DNA from: Bryoerythrophyllum caledonicum
Taxonomy: Eukaryota; Streptophyta; Bryopsida; Pottiales; Pottiaceae
Length of the DNA: 64,000 nt
Direction: 5' to 3'
NCBI GenBank assembly: GCA_963971425.1
Contig: OZ020516.1
Span: 20,033,332-20,097,331 of the forward strand
Under the pieces are notes generated by a model, which saw nothing but the letters and a program-made list of their open reading frames with translations, was not told the DNA's origin and did no database searches. The position numbers were made by a program, and so were the translations under genes. Every line of letters begins with the position of its first letter. Position 1 is the first letter of the stretch. This document shows positions 11,760 through 23,100 of the stretch, in pieces.

Positions 11760-14340
11760 GAGCCCTAGCAAGTCACAGCTGCAGCGCTCATACTGGCCTC
11801 CTCCTCCTTCAGATATCGCTTCTCAGGAAGTGGCTCCGGGTACATGAGAGAAGTGAACATCGCGCTGCTCATAAGTTGGAATATTAATTGACCAGAAGAG
11901 GACTGACAGGCCAAGCTGGGAGTGTACTATGTTAGTAGCTGTTGGTTAATTAAGTGGTCATTGTCTCTGCAGTCATAGGATCCAGCGAACCCGCCTGCAA
12001 TCTCCGAACAAATTTGGCAGAAATGCTACAACCTGCATTTTGAAGGAGTTAGGGAAGATATACCTAGATGATACCCTGCAATATCCGTGATACATGTACA
12101 CGTAACAATGTAAAAATACCTCAAGCATGTGTATATGTATTACAATGTGAGATTTTCTATCTTCGATTTATAGCATGTTGGAGCTGTAGGTAAATAAAAA
12201 GTAAAACCATATAGACTAGAATTTTTACTATAGTTACTACTTAAGTGTAAGGTTGTCTACATAGACAGACAAGGCATTCAATTATCCCTAATGAATGTAA
12301 TTTCCATAACAAACATGACATCCATTGGTTGTGATTTTTATCAGACCTAGTCATAGTATATTCCTCAATCTATTTAATACCATTGGAATATGCATGTATA
12401 TGTTTGAAAATACTTAGGTATGATTGAATAGTTACAAGCTCGATGGGCGCGGGGCTCATCAGACAAACATACAATTGGATGTAGATGGTCTACAAGTGAA
12501 TTATGAAGATCCAAGTTTTGGTTATTAAATTATGATGATCCAAGTTTTGGTTTCCATAATGCACTTTGGGGAATTATGAAAACCCCTATTTGCACTTGAG
12601 AGCCCGTCGCTGCAGTGCCAAAACTCTCTAAAAGTGTTGCCATGTAGGCACAATGGAGGACGACGGCCTTTAGACTTTGGCCTTTGGTGTGAAGGCAGAG
12701 AGGCAAAACTTTAGCCATTCCAAGAATCTCATTGATGGAAGTCGACGGCCTCTTGACCTTGGTTTTGGAGTAAAGCCGCCCTAAGTGATGCTGGTGATGT
12801 GTTTCCTTCTGAAAGAGTTCCAGGATCTTCCCTGCTCTCAGATTTATTGCCCTCCTTCATCAACCAAGTAATGTCCAAAGTACGACTTCATTTTAGCCAT
12901 CCAGTTTTTATCTCCCACTTATATCACTGAATGAAGCACAGGGTGTACCGTGTGTGTATGCATGCATATTTATGTTTATGACACATAAAATTGGCGTTGG
13001 TTACCAAACAAAAGCTCCAGATGTAGAAAGTCAGGAAAGCGACATCCAAGATATGAGCTCCAATTACATTTTTAACTTCAATTTTATCGTAAAGCCTGCA
13101 AAAAAAACTCAAGGCGATTTGTTTGTAGCTCATGGGACATGAGACCCCAATTCCCAGATGTTCCTGAGCCTCAAAGGCGGAGGCCCTCTGTACGATGAAG
13201 ATCCAGAGATTTTTCCGGGCTTTATGCCGAAGGAGGTCTTGAAAACAGGGTCTCTTCTAAGATGTCCATTTGTTTCAAATAGAATATGGTGTCACTTTGA
13301 AACAAATAGAATACGGTGTCACTTTGAAACAAATAGAATACGGTGACACTCTGAAAATATAATACAAGATGTCCACTTTCAAAACACCAAGATGTCCATT
13401 TGTTTCGAAGTGACACCGTATTCTATGTTTTGCATCTTCATTATTCGGGATTCATTAAAAATAGAATAAAACAGAATCAATGTTTTGATTGATTGAATTT
13501 GAATTTGTTGACTGGTTTATTTTGCTTTGATGAATATACATTCAGTGTGTTAATATTTTTAACAATCGATCAAGGTTTTTATGAGCTCTTTACACTTTTT
13601 AGATGCATGCATTAACCGTGTATATACCAAAAGCATAATTCAAAATCAATTGATATCACTAGTATCATATATAATAACATATTGCATCAATTTTAGATGT
13701 ATTCTTAGAGTAATAAACTATTTCTTCTGATAAAGTTATATATGTGGTGTTAAAAAAACGGTCATTTGTGGATAGCTGAATCTACATCAAAATGTTTTTG
13801 AAAGTGTTCCTATTAACATTTGAAATTTTTTAAATCTTGCTTCCATGTCTGATTTTTAAATTGAGCTTCAGAAATTTTAGATTTAATAATCTTGAAAAAC
13901 ACCTAAAATTCATACAGTCTAAAATAGAAAGATAGAAAAAACATATTTATTGTAGAGGTTTTAATTGTACTATTCATTATACATTTTTATTGTAGAGGTT
14001 TTAATTGGTATTTTAATTGCTCATATAATTTTGTTCAAATGGGACATATGACATGTATTTTGACATCAAAAAACACCTCGAATGTCTAATTTGGATAAGG
14101 TTTGAGTGAAATATTTGATCTTCAAGGGGTTGCTAATATTTTCACAACTCTGAGCATACAACGAACAATTCAATTCAATAATCATATCTCTACACTACAC
14201 GTCAATAAGTAAAAAAAAGGACGTGTCCCAAATTTTGATAGACTTGGCAAAGAGTGTTTGAGTTGGCATTTATTATCCCAACACTACTAAATGCGGAATT
14301 CACAATTAGTGTCCACAAGTTTGCATTTGGTGTCCACTAC
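11760..14340. other. GDSL upstream region, no gene
   Basis: This holds the presumed promoter and 5' UTR of the GDSL gene just above 11759, then AT-rich DNA with no supported gene. Minor repeats are a ~29-bp doublet near 12499 to 12556, the mini-repeat at 13255 to 13430, and a doublet of TTTATTGTAGAGGTTTTAAT near 13948 and 13986. Short frames at 12530, 12924 and 13158 have no domain signature. Confidence 0.45.
13255..13430. repeat. 27-bp minisatellite inside a small foldback
   Basis: The unit TTTGAAACAAATAGAATACG + GTGTCAC (27 bp) recurs about three times between 13267 and 13350. From 13390 to 13425 the same motif appears inverted (TGTTTCGAAGTGACACCGTA), and GATGTCCATTTGTTTC occurs on both sides. 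No ORF. Confidence 0.7.
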
Positions 14341-14960
14341 AATAAACATAAATTCTAGTGTAGTGTGTTTTAGAGCATCTCCACGCGGAGACAGAGAAAC
14401 GGAACATTCAATGAATTTGGAGTTTTGGAAGAACAGAAAGTTGCACCCAAGACCTCAAAACGGGGAAAAGTTATTTAATTTTAGAAGTTTTGGTGCATGG
14501 CACAGAGAAATCTCCTTGGATGGGGGAGTGCGCCATTTTTTAATGTTGGCAATACACCCATACCCTCGCGACACGTGGCGCTGTGTCATTGATGGCGGGA
14601 GGTGAAAGGTGAAAGCGTCTTTTCGGGAAAAACAATTTGGAGCTTGCGGTGGAGCCAAGCAAACGCCAAACCCTAAACCACTCCTGGTGTGGAGAAGATT
14701 TTCCGTCCTAGCGTGGAAAATTCCACGCCAGGAATGGAGATGCTCTTAATGACTCCCACTGTGATGTTGGTGTACCCAACAAAGGCTCCATACACCTGCA
14801 ACCAAACAGGGATTAGAATATGGCCACAACTTGATTATACTTTCGGATGACTGATCAGATTTCTCACAGCATTTTGCTTGAGGATAGTACAGAAGATATG
14901 GTTTCACGTACACGCCGCCGTTTGCTCTGCCGCATCTCAGCGACCACAAAAATTAGTCCA
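14341..14960 (-). pseudogene. 6-phosphofructokinase gene relic (two exon pieces)
   Basis: On the minus strand an exon remnant (about 14960 to 14868) reads IFCTILKQNA. A 72-bp GT-AG intron (14867 to 14796) follows, then an exon reading VYGAFVGYTNITVGV (14795 to about 14746). This matches the C-terminal region of plant ATP-dependent phosphofructokinases ('CT.L.QNAVHGAFAGY.GITVG..NTHY'). Beyond the MITE at 14373 to 14745, the same frame resumes at 14372 with KTHY, matching NTHY. Upstream, the first exon contains TGA stops, and no other PFK exon is recognisable, so this is a relic. Retention of an intron argues for a duplicated gene fragment rather than a retrocopy. The assignment rests on about 30 residues. 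Confidence 0.55.
14370..14748. mobile_element. Harbinger/Tourist-like MITE (TTA TSD) in PFK relic
   Basis: The body is 14373 to 14745 (373 bp), with inverted ends GAGCATCTCCA at both termini. It is flanked by TTA on the left (14370 to 14372) and TTA on the right (14746 to 14748). GAGCATCTCCA ends with a TTA duplication are typical of plant PIF/Harbinger-derived MITEs. Removing it together with one TTA rejoins the PFK reading frame, which supports these boundaries. Frames inside it are not genes. Confidence 0.8.
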
Positions 14961-15013
14961 CCAAGAGCAAGTCCGCTTCCCAACTGGCACTATCACTACT
15001 AGATTTGGGGGTC

Positions 15014-15380
15014 TAAGGGCCGCTTTACACTATGGTGGAGAAGTTCACCGGTCAAGAATTCAAGGGAAATTGAGCAATATGATTGGAGAAAAAATTGTTC
15101 TTGACCGGTGGAGAACTTCAAGCATGGATGAAAAAATGACATGGCTACCTATGTGGCAAAACTTTTTTGAAGAGTTCTTCTCCGGTGGGCTCGTTTCTTG
15201 TCCGGCCTCAAACCCTCGGACAAGAAACCAACCCACCGGAGAAGAGCAACTTCTTCATGCATTACTTTATTCTTTTTTTGTCTTGTCCAACATCCACCGC
15301 TCGCCTCAAATAACCATGTCTTGGCCGAGACTTCTTGACCGGCCGGTGGAGTTCTCCACCATATTGTAAAATCCCCCTAA
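15014..15380. mobile_element. Foldback MITE with TAA TSD
   Basis: The body is 15017 to 15377 (361 bp). The left end is GGGCCGCTTTACACTATGGT and the right end, read inverted, is GGGGGATTTTACAATATGGT. TAA flanks both sides (15014 to 15016, 15378 to 15380). Nearly the whole element folds on itself; the inner stem is CTCCGGTGGG against CCCACCGGAG. Termini and 3-bp TSD suggest the PIF/Harbinger superfamily. The 163-codon frame crossing it is a by-product. Confidence 0.78.
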
Positions 15381-16302
15381 GCAACGTAAAAAGCAGACCC
15401 CTGGTGTTGCTAAAAGTAATGTTGGAGCCATGCATAATGTCCACATGTTCAGCCATGCATGTTCAGCTCCTGGACTGAAACTTTAAACATAACAGATGAT
15501 GGTGGAATTAATCGATGTGTAACGTCTTTTGTTCCAGGGGTAATCATATTGAAGAGACTGCAAGTCCCTAGGTGGATGTGTACACGTCCATGACGACCAC
15601 CGCGTGCCCGTCAAGGTTTTCCTTCTCAATGCTCAACCCAAATTAGTTCAACGATCTAATGCCAAAAGCATAAACCATGCCTGTGACTCCACCAGATTTT
15701 GTATCTGACAAGGATTCATTCTGTCACAACCTTATTCACCTGAGCAAAGTGCTGCACAGATTGGTCACTCCAGCTCTGCAGTCGTGGAATATGACGAATC
15801 TGAGATTGACAATATTTCCAGCCCTTGTGGTACGCCATCATGACCTAAACAGAATACGGCACTACATTCCTCCATTCGCAGCATGAAAGAGCTTGATCAA
15901 TTCAATATTTCTGCACGTGCATGCATGCAGGGTGAGGCGTGCCGGCCGACGAGAGTGGATATATTTCAAACCCTACCAGGTATCCATTTGAACCTGAAAC
16001 ATGAAAAGGTGGCTGATTCATGTCGTCATTGACGTGAAGAAGATAATGAAAGTATTGTGGTGGATCATCACATGGCATTATGATGTGTGGGAGCTTATGC
16101 CCAGGCCTAGTGTAATCTAATTTCATTTGATTTCATCATCATGTTGATGCCAGATACAAGATATCTGTGGAGGTCTGCAGAGAGTAATCACATAGGAGAC
16201 TCAAAATACCTTAAAAGAATACCTTAAAATGTTATTAACAACTTTCGCAGTATTTCACAACCCTTTCTAATTCGAAGAGCAATTCAAGCATTTTTATTTT
16301 TG

Positions 16303-16339
<37 letters not shown>

Positions 16340-16571
16340 ATTTTAATTTTTTAATTTTTTAATTTTTTGTTTTGTTTTGTTTTGGTTGACATCATGCTGA
16401 AAATATTAGGCTGGGAAATTAGAGATTGTAAGTGCCCAAAGGGCAGGAAAGGAAATTATATTGAAAAGTAGGCTTTCAAGGAAATTAAGTTTGGGTGACC
16501 TGATAAACAGGAAGAATAAATGCTATTGCAGGTAACGTTCACAATGAACGCGAAGTACGGAGTTTTGGAAG
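15381..16571. other. Unassigned region with microsatellite
   Basis: No gene is confidently recognised. A minus-strand frame at 15902 to 16126 (KLPHIIMPCDDPPQYFHYLL) and a stretch near 15560 to 15610 (DGHAVVVMDVYT) look protein-like, but I cannot place them. They may be decayed exons. An (AT)n run lies at about 16303 to 16340, followed by AATTTTTTAATTTT-type sequence. Confidence 0.35.
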
Positions 16572-16837
16572 TTAGTTGAAACAGTGCATCAAAAGAAGTT
16601 GAGAAAGATTTTCTTTTTCTAGAAGCCGCATACAAAACACATCGGATTCACTGTACACACCGATAAGCACAAATGGAAACTGTGGATGAAGATAAACTAA
16701 CTCTCCTCCCTCTGTAATGCTGCATAAAGGCCCAGATGCCACACCACGTGATGAGGCATAAATTGAAGGGTTTGTTGGTACCCAATGCTGGTACAAGATG
16801 TAGCTGAACCTCTTAAAATCTGTCTCTAAGAACTGCA
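16572..16837 (-). pseudogene. Orphan exon-like frame, unknown
   Basis: On the minus strand a good acceptor (ACATTTTGCAG) at about 16838 precedes an open frame that begins FLETDFKRFSYILYQHWVPT, continues NPSIYASSRG, and runs to a stop at 16572. It lies just downstream of the PRT6-like stop codon in the same orientation. I do not recognise it as part of PRT6. It could be the last exon of an otherwise lost gene or an alternative 3' exon. Confidence 0.3.
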
Positions 16838-17102
16838 AAATGTGCAATTTAAAAAATGATGAATGGCATGAAAATCATCTTTAAGCTGGTGATAAGGGTT
16901 AACTCTAGCAATATGATTTTCCCGACCATAAACTACTGAGTAACTGTTATGTGTCGTCTTTGGTTTTCAATCCTCAAGATCTTCAACCCTGTCAGAAAGC
17001 TTATAACAGGTGGTACCTCTCAATATACAAGTAAGATCTCGCCCATCTTGTTATCGTCTGGCAGAATGGGTAAGGCTATCGAATCAATCAAGTAAGATTC
17101 AC

Positions 17103-20100
17103 TTAATAAACATTAGGCCTTGATTGAGAATTGCGTAGTATGTAAGAGTCGTAGTCAAAAGCTGCTGTCATCCAAAGTCGTCGGACCTGCGTGTAAAATA
17201 AATATACTAAGTCTGGCACTGAGAAGGCATGAGCAAATACTACAGGAATATAAGATGATGAAATCGTGATTGAGGATTGGTCAAAGAATGTAGAAGTCTA
17301 TGATTACCTCGTTTAGGCGAAGATCGCTCAGATATAACAATTGACTCCTCCTCAAATAAAGGTCTTCCTGCGCAGGCTTCAATACATGCCGCATCAGCAC
17401 ACACATTTCAGAACCAGCAAGTCTCACTCGAAAAGAAAACATTGTGGACACTCAGTGATTTTAAACTAAAGTGCATGAAAGGAAAGAAGGTTCTAACCTC
17501 GCCGTGGATATCCAGATACAAAGAGAGTCCCATGCAGGTCCGGTTGTTGCGGACTAGTAGGAGCTGAGTGGAACGTAGCAACAAAAAGATACCCACACCA
17601 GCTGATTCTGTTTCAATAAATGAACATATCATGTCAGCTTGGAACCACAACTGACTGAAAAGCAATAAGGACTTTATGTTCGATTCCAAGTTAGATGTGA
17701 TCCTTGTTACTTTTTTTGCTTGATGTTGCAATTCCGGCTGTACGTCCTGACAACATCGCGTTCATAGTTCTTAGGGAAAACAAACCTTTAGCAGCATGTC
17801 GGGAGCATTCTCCCACTCCATTCCGCTTGCAGCATTCAGTTCCACAGCAGAGTAGCACTCCACAAATGAGGCAGATGGCAGGGTCGCTACATATACAACG
17901 ACAAGGTTGTGATTGTTAGTATGCTCAAGATTGCGATCAGCTGAAGAGGCATACAAACGGAGAATTTTGCATATCTTGACAATGGTTTTGCATTGCAGCC
18001 CACAGGAATAGATAAAGGATAAAGTAGAGACTCACGCAGGCACTTCTCCACAAGAGTCACAAGTCTTCTTGTTGTGAATGTTTTCGAGTAGTAATTCCTG
18101 AACCAAGCGCAAACAACAGCCTGAGTGTCAAATTATCAGCATGATCAAAATCAACGTAGGCACTGGGAGCAAACTTATTTAAACGTTCTTATTCAAATTA
18201 CTGTTTTGAGTCATATTGTTGAATAGTTTCAGTTAAAAGCGTTTTAAAGAGAGCTTCGTCACAGAATTATAAAAACATACAGCTTAATCAAGGAATCTGC
18301 GACAAAGATTTATATAGTGGCTTAGGTGTCGTTACTGAACCTGAAATACACGAGGCAGTTTAAAGAGTTGCGCCTTGCGAGGAACTTTTCTCAGTCCAAA
18401 CGTAAAGTTCTTAGAAACCTGTACCCAAAGGAACACACAACTTTACTAATCAAGTTTCCTAAGGCGACAAGTACAATGTCAAAGATTATATTTATACCTC
18501 CTGTCCACAGCATTGCCGAGCCAGAATTGAGATGCAATTTGTATAAGCTGGTTCTGAAGTCAGATGAAATCAACTACCACGGGCTCTCCAACTTACAGGT
18601 TCATGAAGGTGCCGCAGTTGAGTTGCTAATGTCCCCATTGCTCCTGGGAAATTGTGCAAAACCAGTACGCAAATCAATAAGTGAGAGTTGCTAATGTCCC
18701 CATTGCTCCTGGGAAATTGTGCAAAACCAGTACGCAAATCAATAAGTGAGCGCAACCGATACATTTCAAGCAACTGCCTTCAAAATAAATCACACCTCAA
18801 TTTCTCAGGAACCCAATAAAGGAACGACTTTCAATACTCGAACCTCAAAAATTGGATCACAGAGATGTCAGGACTCAAAAAAAGTTCTCCTCACCATGAA
18901 CTTGATTTTGCAGAATCTGAGCGCAGTCTGGAAGTTGTAACGCAAGCTGCAAATTGAGAAACTCCATCACTTTCGTACCTGGAAGGCATCGCAATGTCGA
19001 TGTTTAAGACCTTGTGCATGAAGTAACCAAAACTGAAGTCAAATAGCCTCTAGACTACATCTCACTTACTGTGAATGACATTCCTTACCTGATAATCCAT
19101 GACGGCCCCTGAAATCCTCTCGAGTGATTATTTGAACCTGAAATCCAAAAATAACCGTCAATTCCTACGCTCAAATATCATTGAATCTTCCCTTTCGACA
19201 ACTGTATATCATCCACATGCAAAATCTATTTTCGATTAAAACTACAACAGCAACAATGACAGAAGCATGGAGAGACGAAATACCAGCATGGCAGCTCTAC
19301 GCAGGAATGGAAGACAAGCCCTTTGAACAAAGCTCTCCCTCTCAGAACCTTCAATTTCAAGGCTATCGATAGCAATTTCTGTCTGCAGAACCGCTACAGT
19401 GTACGCAAACTTCACCATAGAATGCAAAGAACTCCTGTCAGGTTCTCCGTTGAAGATCTGAACAGCACAACGATAAGATACACTTAGCCACTATCAGGAT
19501 AATTACTTGAAATTCGATTCAAACAACTGATTCAAATAACGTATTTCATATCAACTGTGACCGCCAGACCCGCCAAGAAAAAATCTACTGGAACGCCAGA
19601 AAACTCTCAAGACATACAACTGTGTTGTTCAAGGGGTGCTCACAATTAATAGTAAGGTGAGAAGCCTGAACGGATCAGCTGTCAAAATCCCGTTCCTCAA
19701 AGTATCTGCAATCCAGTTGCTATTACGTTTTTCCTTGGGCGAGCTGCTCTGCTGCTGCTCTAGGGACGATGGATGACTCATATCGATCATGTCATTCACA
19801 TTTCCTTCTCGCAGTACATTCTCAAATTCAGCATCCTCAAAGGTAATCTCAAACTTCTGCTGAGGATCGTTAGCAATAGGATCTGGAGTAGCGAGCACAG
19901 AACGTTGTGTAACACCATATTTCGGACCGAGGAAAAAAGCGTCCTTGTTTCCCTCAAGCTGCATACTGTAATTTGAAGATCTATTATACGAAAGTTGCTC
20001 TTCCTTTTGCTCGTATGTAGACGATGGAGTTAAGACTGCATTCTCTACAAATATCACAGCTTCATCCTGGCAGTGCGATGAACTCGGAGCCAAATCAGTT

Positions 20101-23100
20101 ATTTCCAAGAGTTCAGAGGATTCTCCAAGATCAGGTGGTCTTTCGTGAAATATCTCATGAATAATCCTTTCAAGCTCATTCGGCCCAGCCTGAACTGGTG
20201 AGGATTCTGAGCATGCAACTGATCCAGCTAAGTTCTCCTTCCTCCCAAGTAATCGAAGGCTTTTCCATAGCATCCGCAACCTTTGACTCTTCTCTTGCAC
20301 TGCACAACACATAATTGTCACTCGAAAGATCGGCATTTATGCAACAACCCAGTTTTGTGTCAAACTTGCTCTAATTTTAGAGCAGATTCTTCAAACTTAA
20401 AACAACGAATAAAGAAAACATAGAATAATTCATCTATTTAGAACTACACCACAGATTTTGCAAGGAACGATGTCAAAAACCATATCAGTAAACGTCTGTG
20501 AACTTCTCACCTGCACCTGGCAAGGTATTTGAAAGCACGGCAAGTTTCCCTAATTCTCGCAAAGCTATCCAATGAGAAGAATCTCCACCCCAGGTACACT
20601 CATCAGACAATTTGATTGGTGCAGATGAACATGAAGATGAAGCTGCGTCGGTCTTCAGAAACCCTTCTCTAGTTTCCACTTCGCAGTGAACAACATTCAT
20701 AACGAGTCCCTCCCAAAGAGCCTTCATGCACAGCAAAATTTTCTAGATTTCAGAAAGGATTCAAGGCTTGCTAAGACGAATAAATTACAATGAGCGAAGT
20801 GGAAGGGAAAACAGAAATTGGCGCGAAACGACTGTTTCAGTATCAGAATTCGCATTATAATACCTTTAAGAAGAAAGGGCTCATTTGAACTTACCTGAGA
20901 TATTTCGAACCTGCTTGGCGGACTTAAGAAAGACTGTGGAGACTGATCTTCAACTCTTAGAACCTGAATTTCAACAACAGCAACTCATCATAAGAACAAC
21001 TATCAGACATCATCAAAGTATTCCAACTGAAATAACTGATATGGCTCACTTGAACATTCAAGAACTGTAATGTGTAATTGTATCATCATCGTTAGGTAGT
21101 TGAATAAAGCATACAACATACCTGACAACAGAAAGAATCCATAGCGCTCTCCAAATTCTTGTTCGATTGCCAAAACATTCCCCATTTGTTTCCTGTTTCT
21201 TGTAAACTCGTACCATCGTCATGACTGTCATGTTTTCTAGATAAAAGGGAAGCATCCACAACTGGCAAAAGGACGTTTGCTAAGCGCCGGCATATGGGAC
21301 ACAAAAATTCCGCCTTCCCAGGGTCTACCACACCTCTTCCTGAGATAACGATTCAGTAACACATTGTTTTGTAAGTAAAATTTGCAGATAAAAGATGGAA
21401 CAAATCATTCAGGACCATTCAGGAGTTTCCTGGTCATTTAAAAAGTTTGGGGAGTTGGATTAAGCGAATTTCAGAATAATAAATACACCACTGTACTTGG
21501 GAAAAAAAGTAGAACATCTGTTTCTAAGAAACCCGAAAGCTAAGCTGGAGGTAATGCCTTATTCCAGTGTCTTTTAATATAAACCTCAAAGATACACACA
21601 AAACCCGGGGGGGAGGGGGGGGGGGGGGCTGAAATAACTTACCAGCATTATGACTCAACTGAAGAGAATTTATATGGCCTTGGAAGCAATCATAATGCAT
21701 CTGATTTACGAACAAGAGTTAATCCTCAATAAAATATGAAATCAAATTTTCCTAGTGCTCTTGAAAAAAAGAATACCGCAAGTCAATACTCCTCGACTAA
21801 CAAAACAAAACAACCCCGAAGCACAGAAATACTCAACTATGCAAGGGTGTTGCAAACCAAACAGCATCCAAAAGAAGATTCGCAAAACTTCGACAAGAGT
21901 CGAAGATCATCAGTACCTGGTGACCACAGCACTGAACATGCTGAACAGTAGAAAAATCAATTGCAGAAGCCTCATCTGATCCAGTCGGGCGACCCACAGT
22001 AACGAGCTGGTCGAGGTCAAGGGTAATGTCAATGTCCATCGACTTAACCTCTGTAGACTGATGAAATTTAGAACCCAGGCCACCTTCGCTGGTTTTCTGC
22101 ACTGCTTCTCCTCTTTTCAACACTTGGCATGGAAAATTGTATCGTTGCACGAGAGCAATCCAGCACGGTGAAGAATTTTTTTCATCTTTCTGCAATATAT
22201 CAATCAAAACCACTTGTCAAAAGTGCCACATAGACTCTTCATTTCATATTAGTAATGTTAACCTAGACTTAAGAATGCTCGAAATAAGAGGTCAAGCCAA
22301 CTCTTGCAGAGAAATTCGCAATGCGCATTATACAATCTGCCTTTGATCAGTGATATCTGGAGGCTGATAGAATGGAGAGTACATACCTTTCTTTTGCAAA
22401 GGACGCATTCCTTCATCTCAGAAAAAGTTTCCATAGCCACATAGTCAGCTTCAGCCACAGGGACCGAAGCTTTAGCAAGTGTTGCAGAAGTAGAGGCAGA
22501 GAAACTTTTACTGTCGGAGGTTACATCAGCAACATTGGAGGCCTCCATCTCAGAATCGTCGTCAGATCCTTCGTCATCACTGACATTCTGAATTTCTATG
22601 AAAGCCTTTCGCCTGCATACACAATATCCCTCATTTTAGCCATGTAAAAAAAAGTAATCTGTACGTAGAAATCTATGCATTTTTAGTGAAACAGACTATC
22701 TTGTCAATGACCTTGAGAATTCCACTCTTAAGACAATTACAGTTGAAAAATACTCGCGTTGTTAGGACCCATGGCATTAGCATTTTCAATCCATGTGCAT
22801 AGAGCCAATCCATTCAAAGTTAGAGTCAATAAAGACGCGATGGAACTCAGAAATCTTTCAGGTATACTTCGACAATTACTGTAAGACTATGTGCCGCCTG
22901 GACATTGGAGACTTACTTGGCAGCAAACTCTTCGAGAATTGCTTTTTGCCGCTGTTCTTTCCGCAGTCTGCGCTGCATATCTTCTGCACCTTGAGAGTCA
23001 ACCTGCAGCGGATGAAACCAAACAAATTTAAAAAACGTCGATCTAAGTGTGCTTACCAAACTCGCAGTTCGAAGTAGATATTATAAATGTAGTGTTAAGT

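Noticed and set aside
10582..11768. Plus-strand frames of 105 to 110 codons across the GDSL exons
   Set aside because: They are antisense shadows of well-supported GDSL exons.
14878..15369. 163-codon plus-strand frame
   Set aside because: It spans PFK-relic antisense and the foldback MITE. The apparent openness comes from the palindrome.
15560..15610. Minus-strand DGHAVVVMDVYT as a second GDSL fragment
   Set aside because: It faintly recalls the 'LLYLDTYS' segment of GDSL proteins, but the match is too short and no neighbouring GDSL blocks exist.
16303..16340. (AT)n run as a possible MITE or terminator
   Set aside because: Simple microsatellite with no terminal repeats or TSD.
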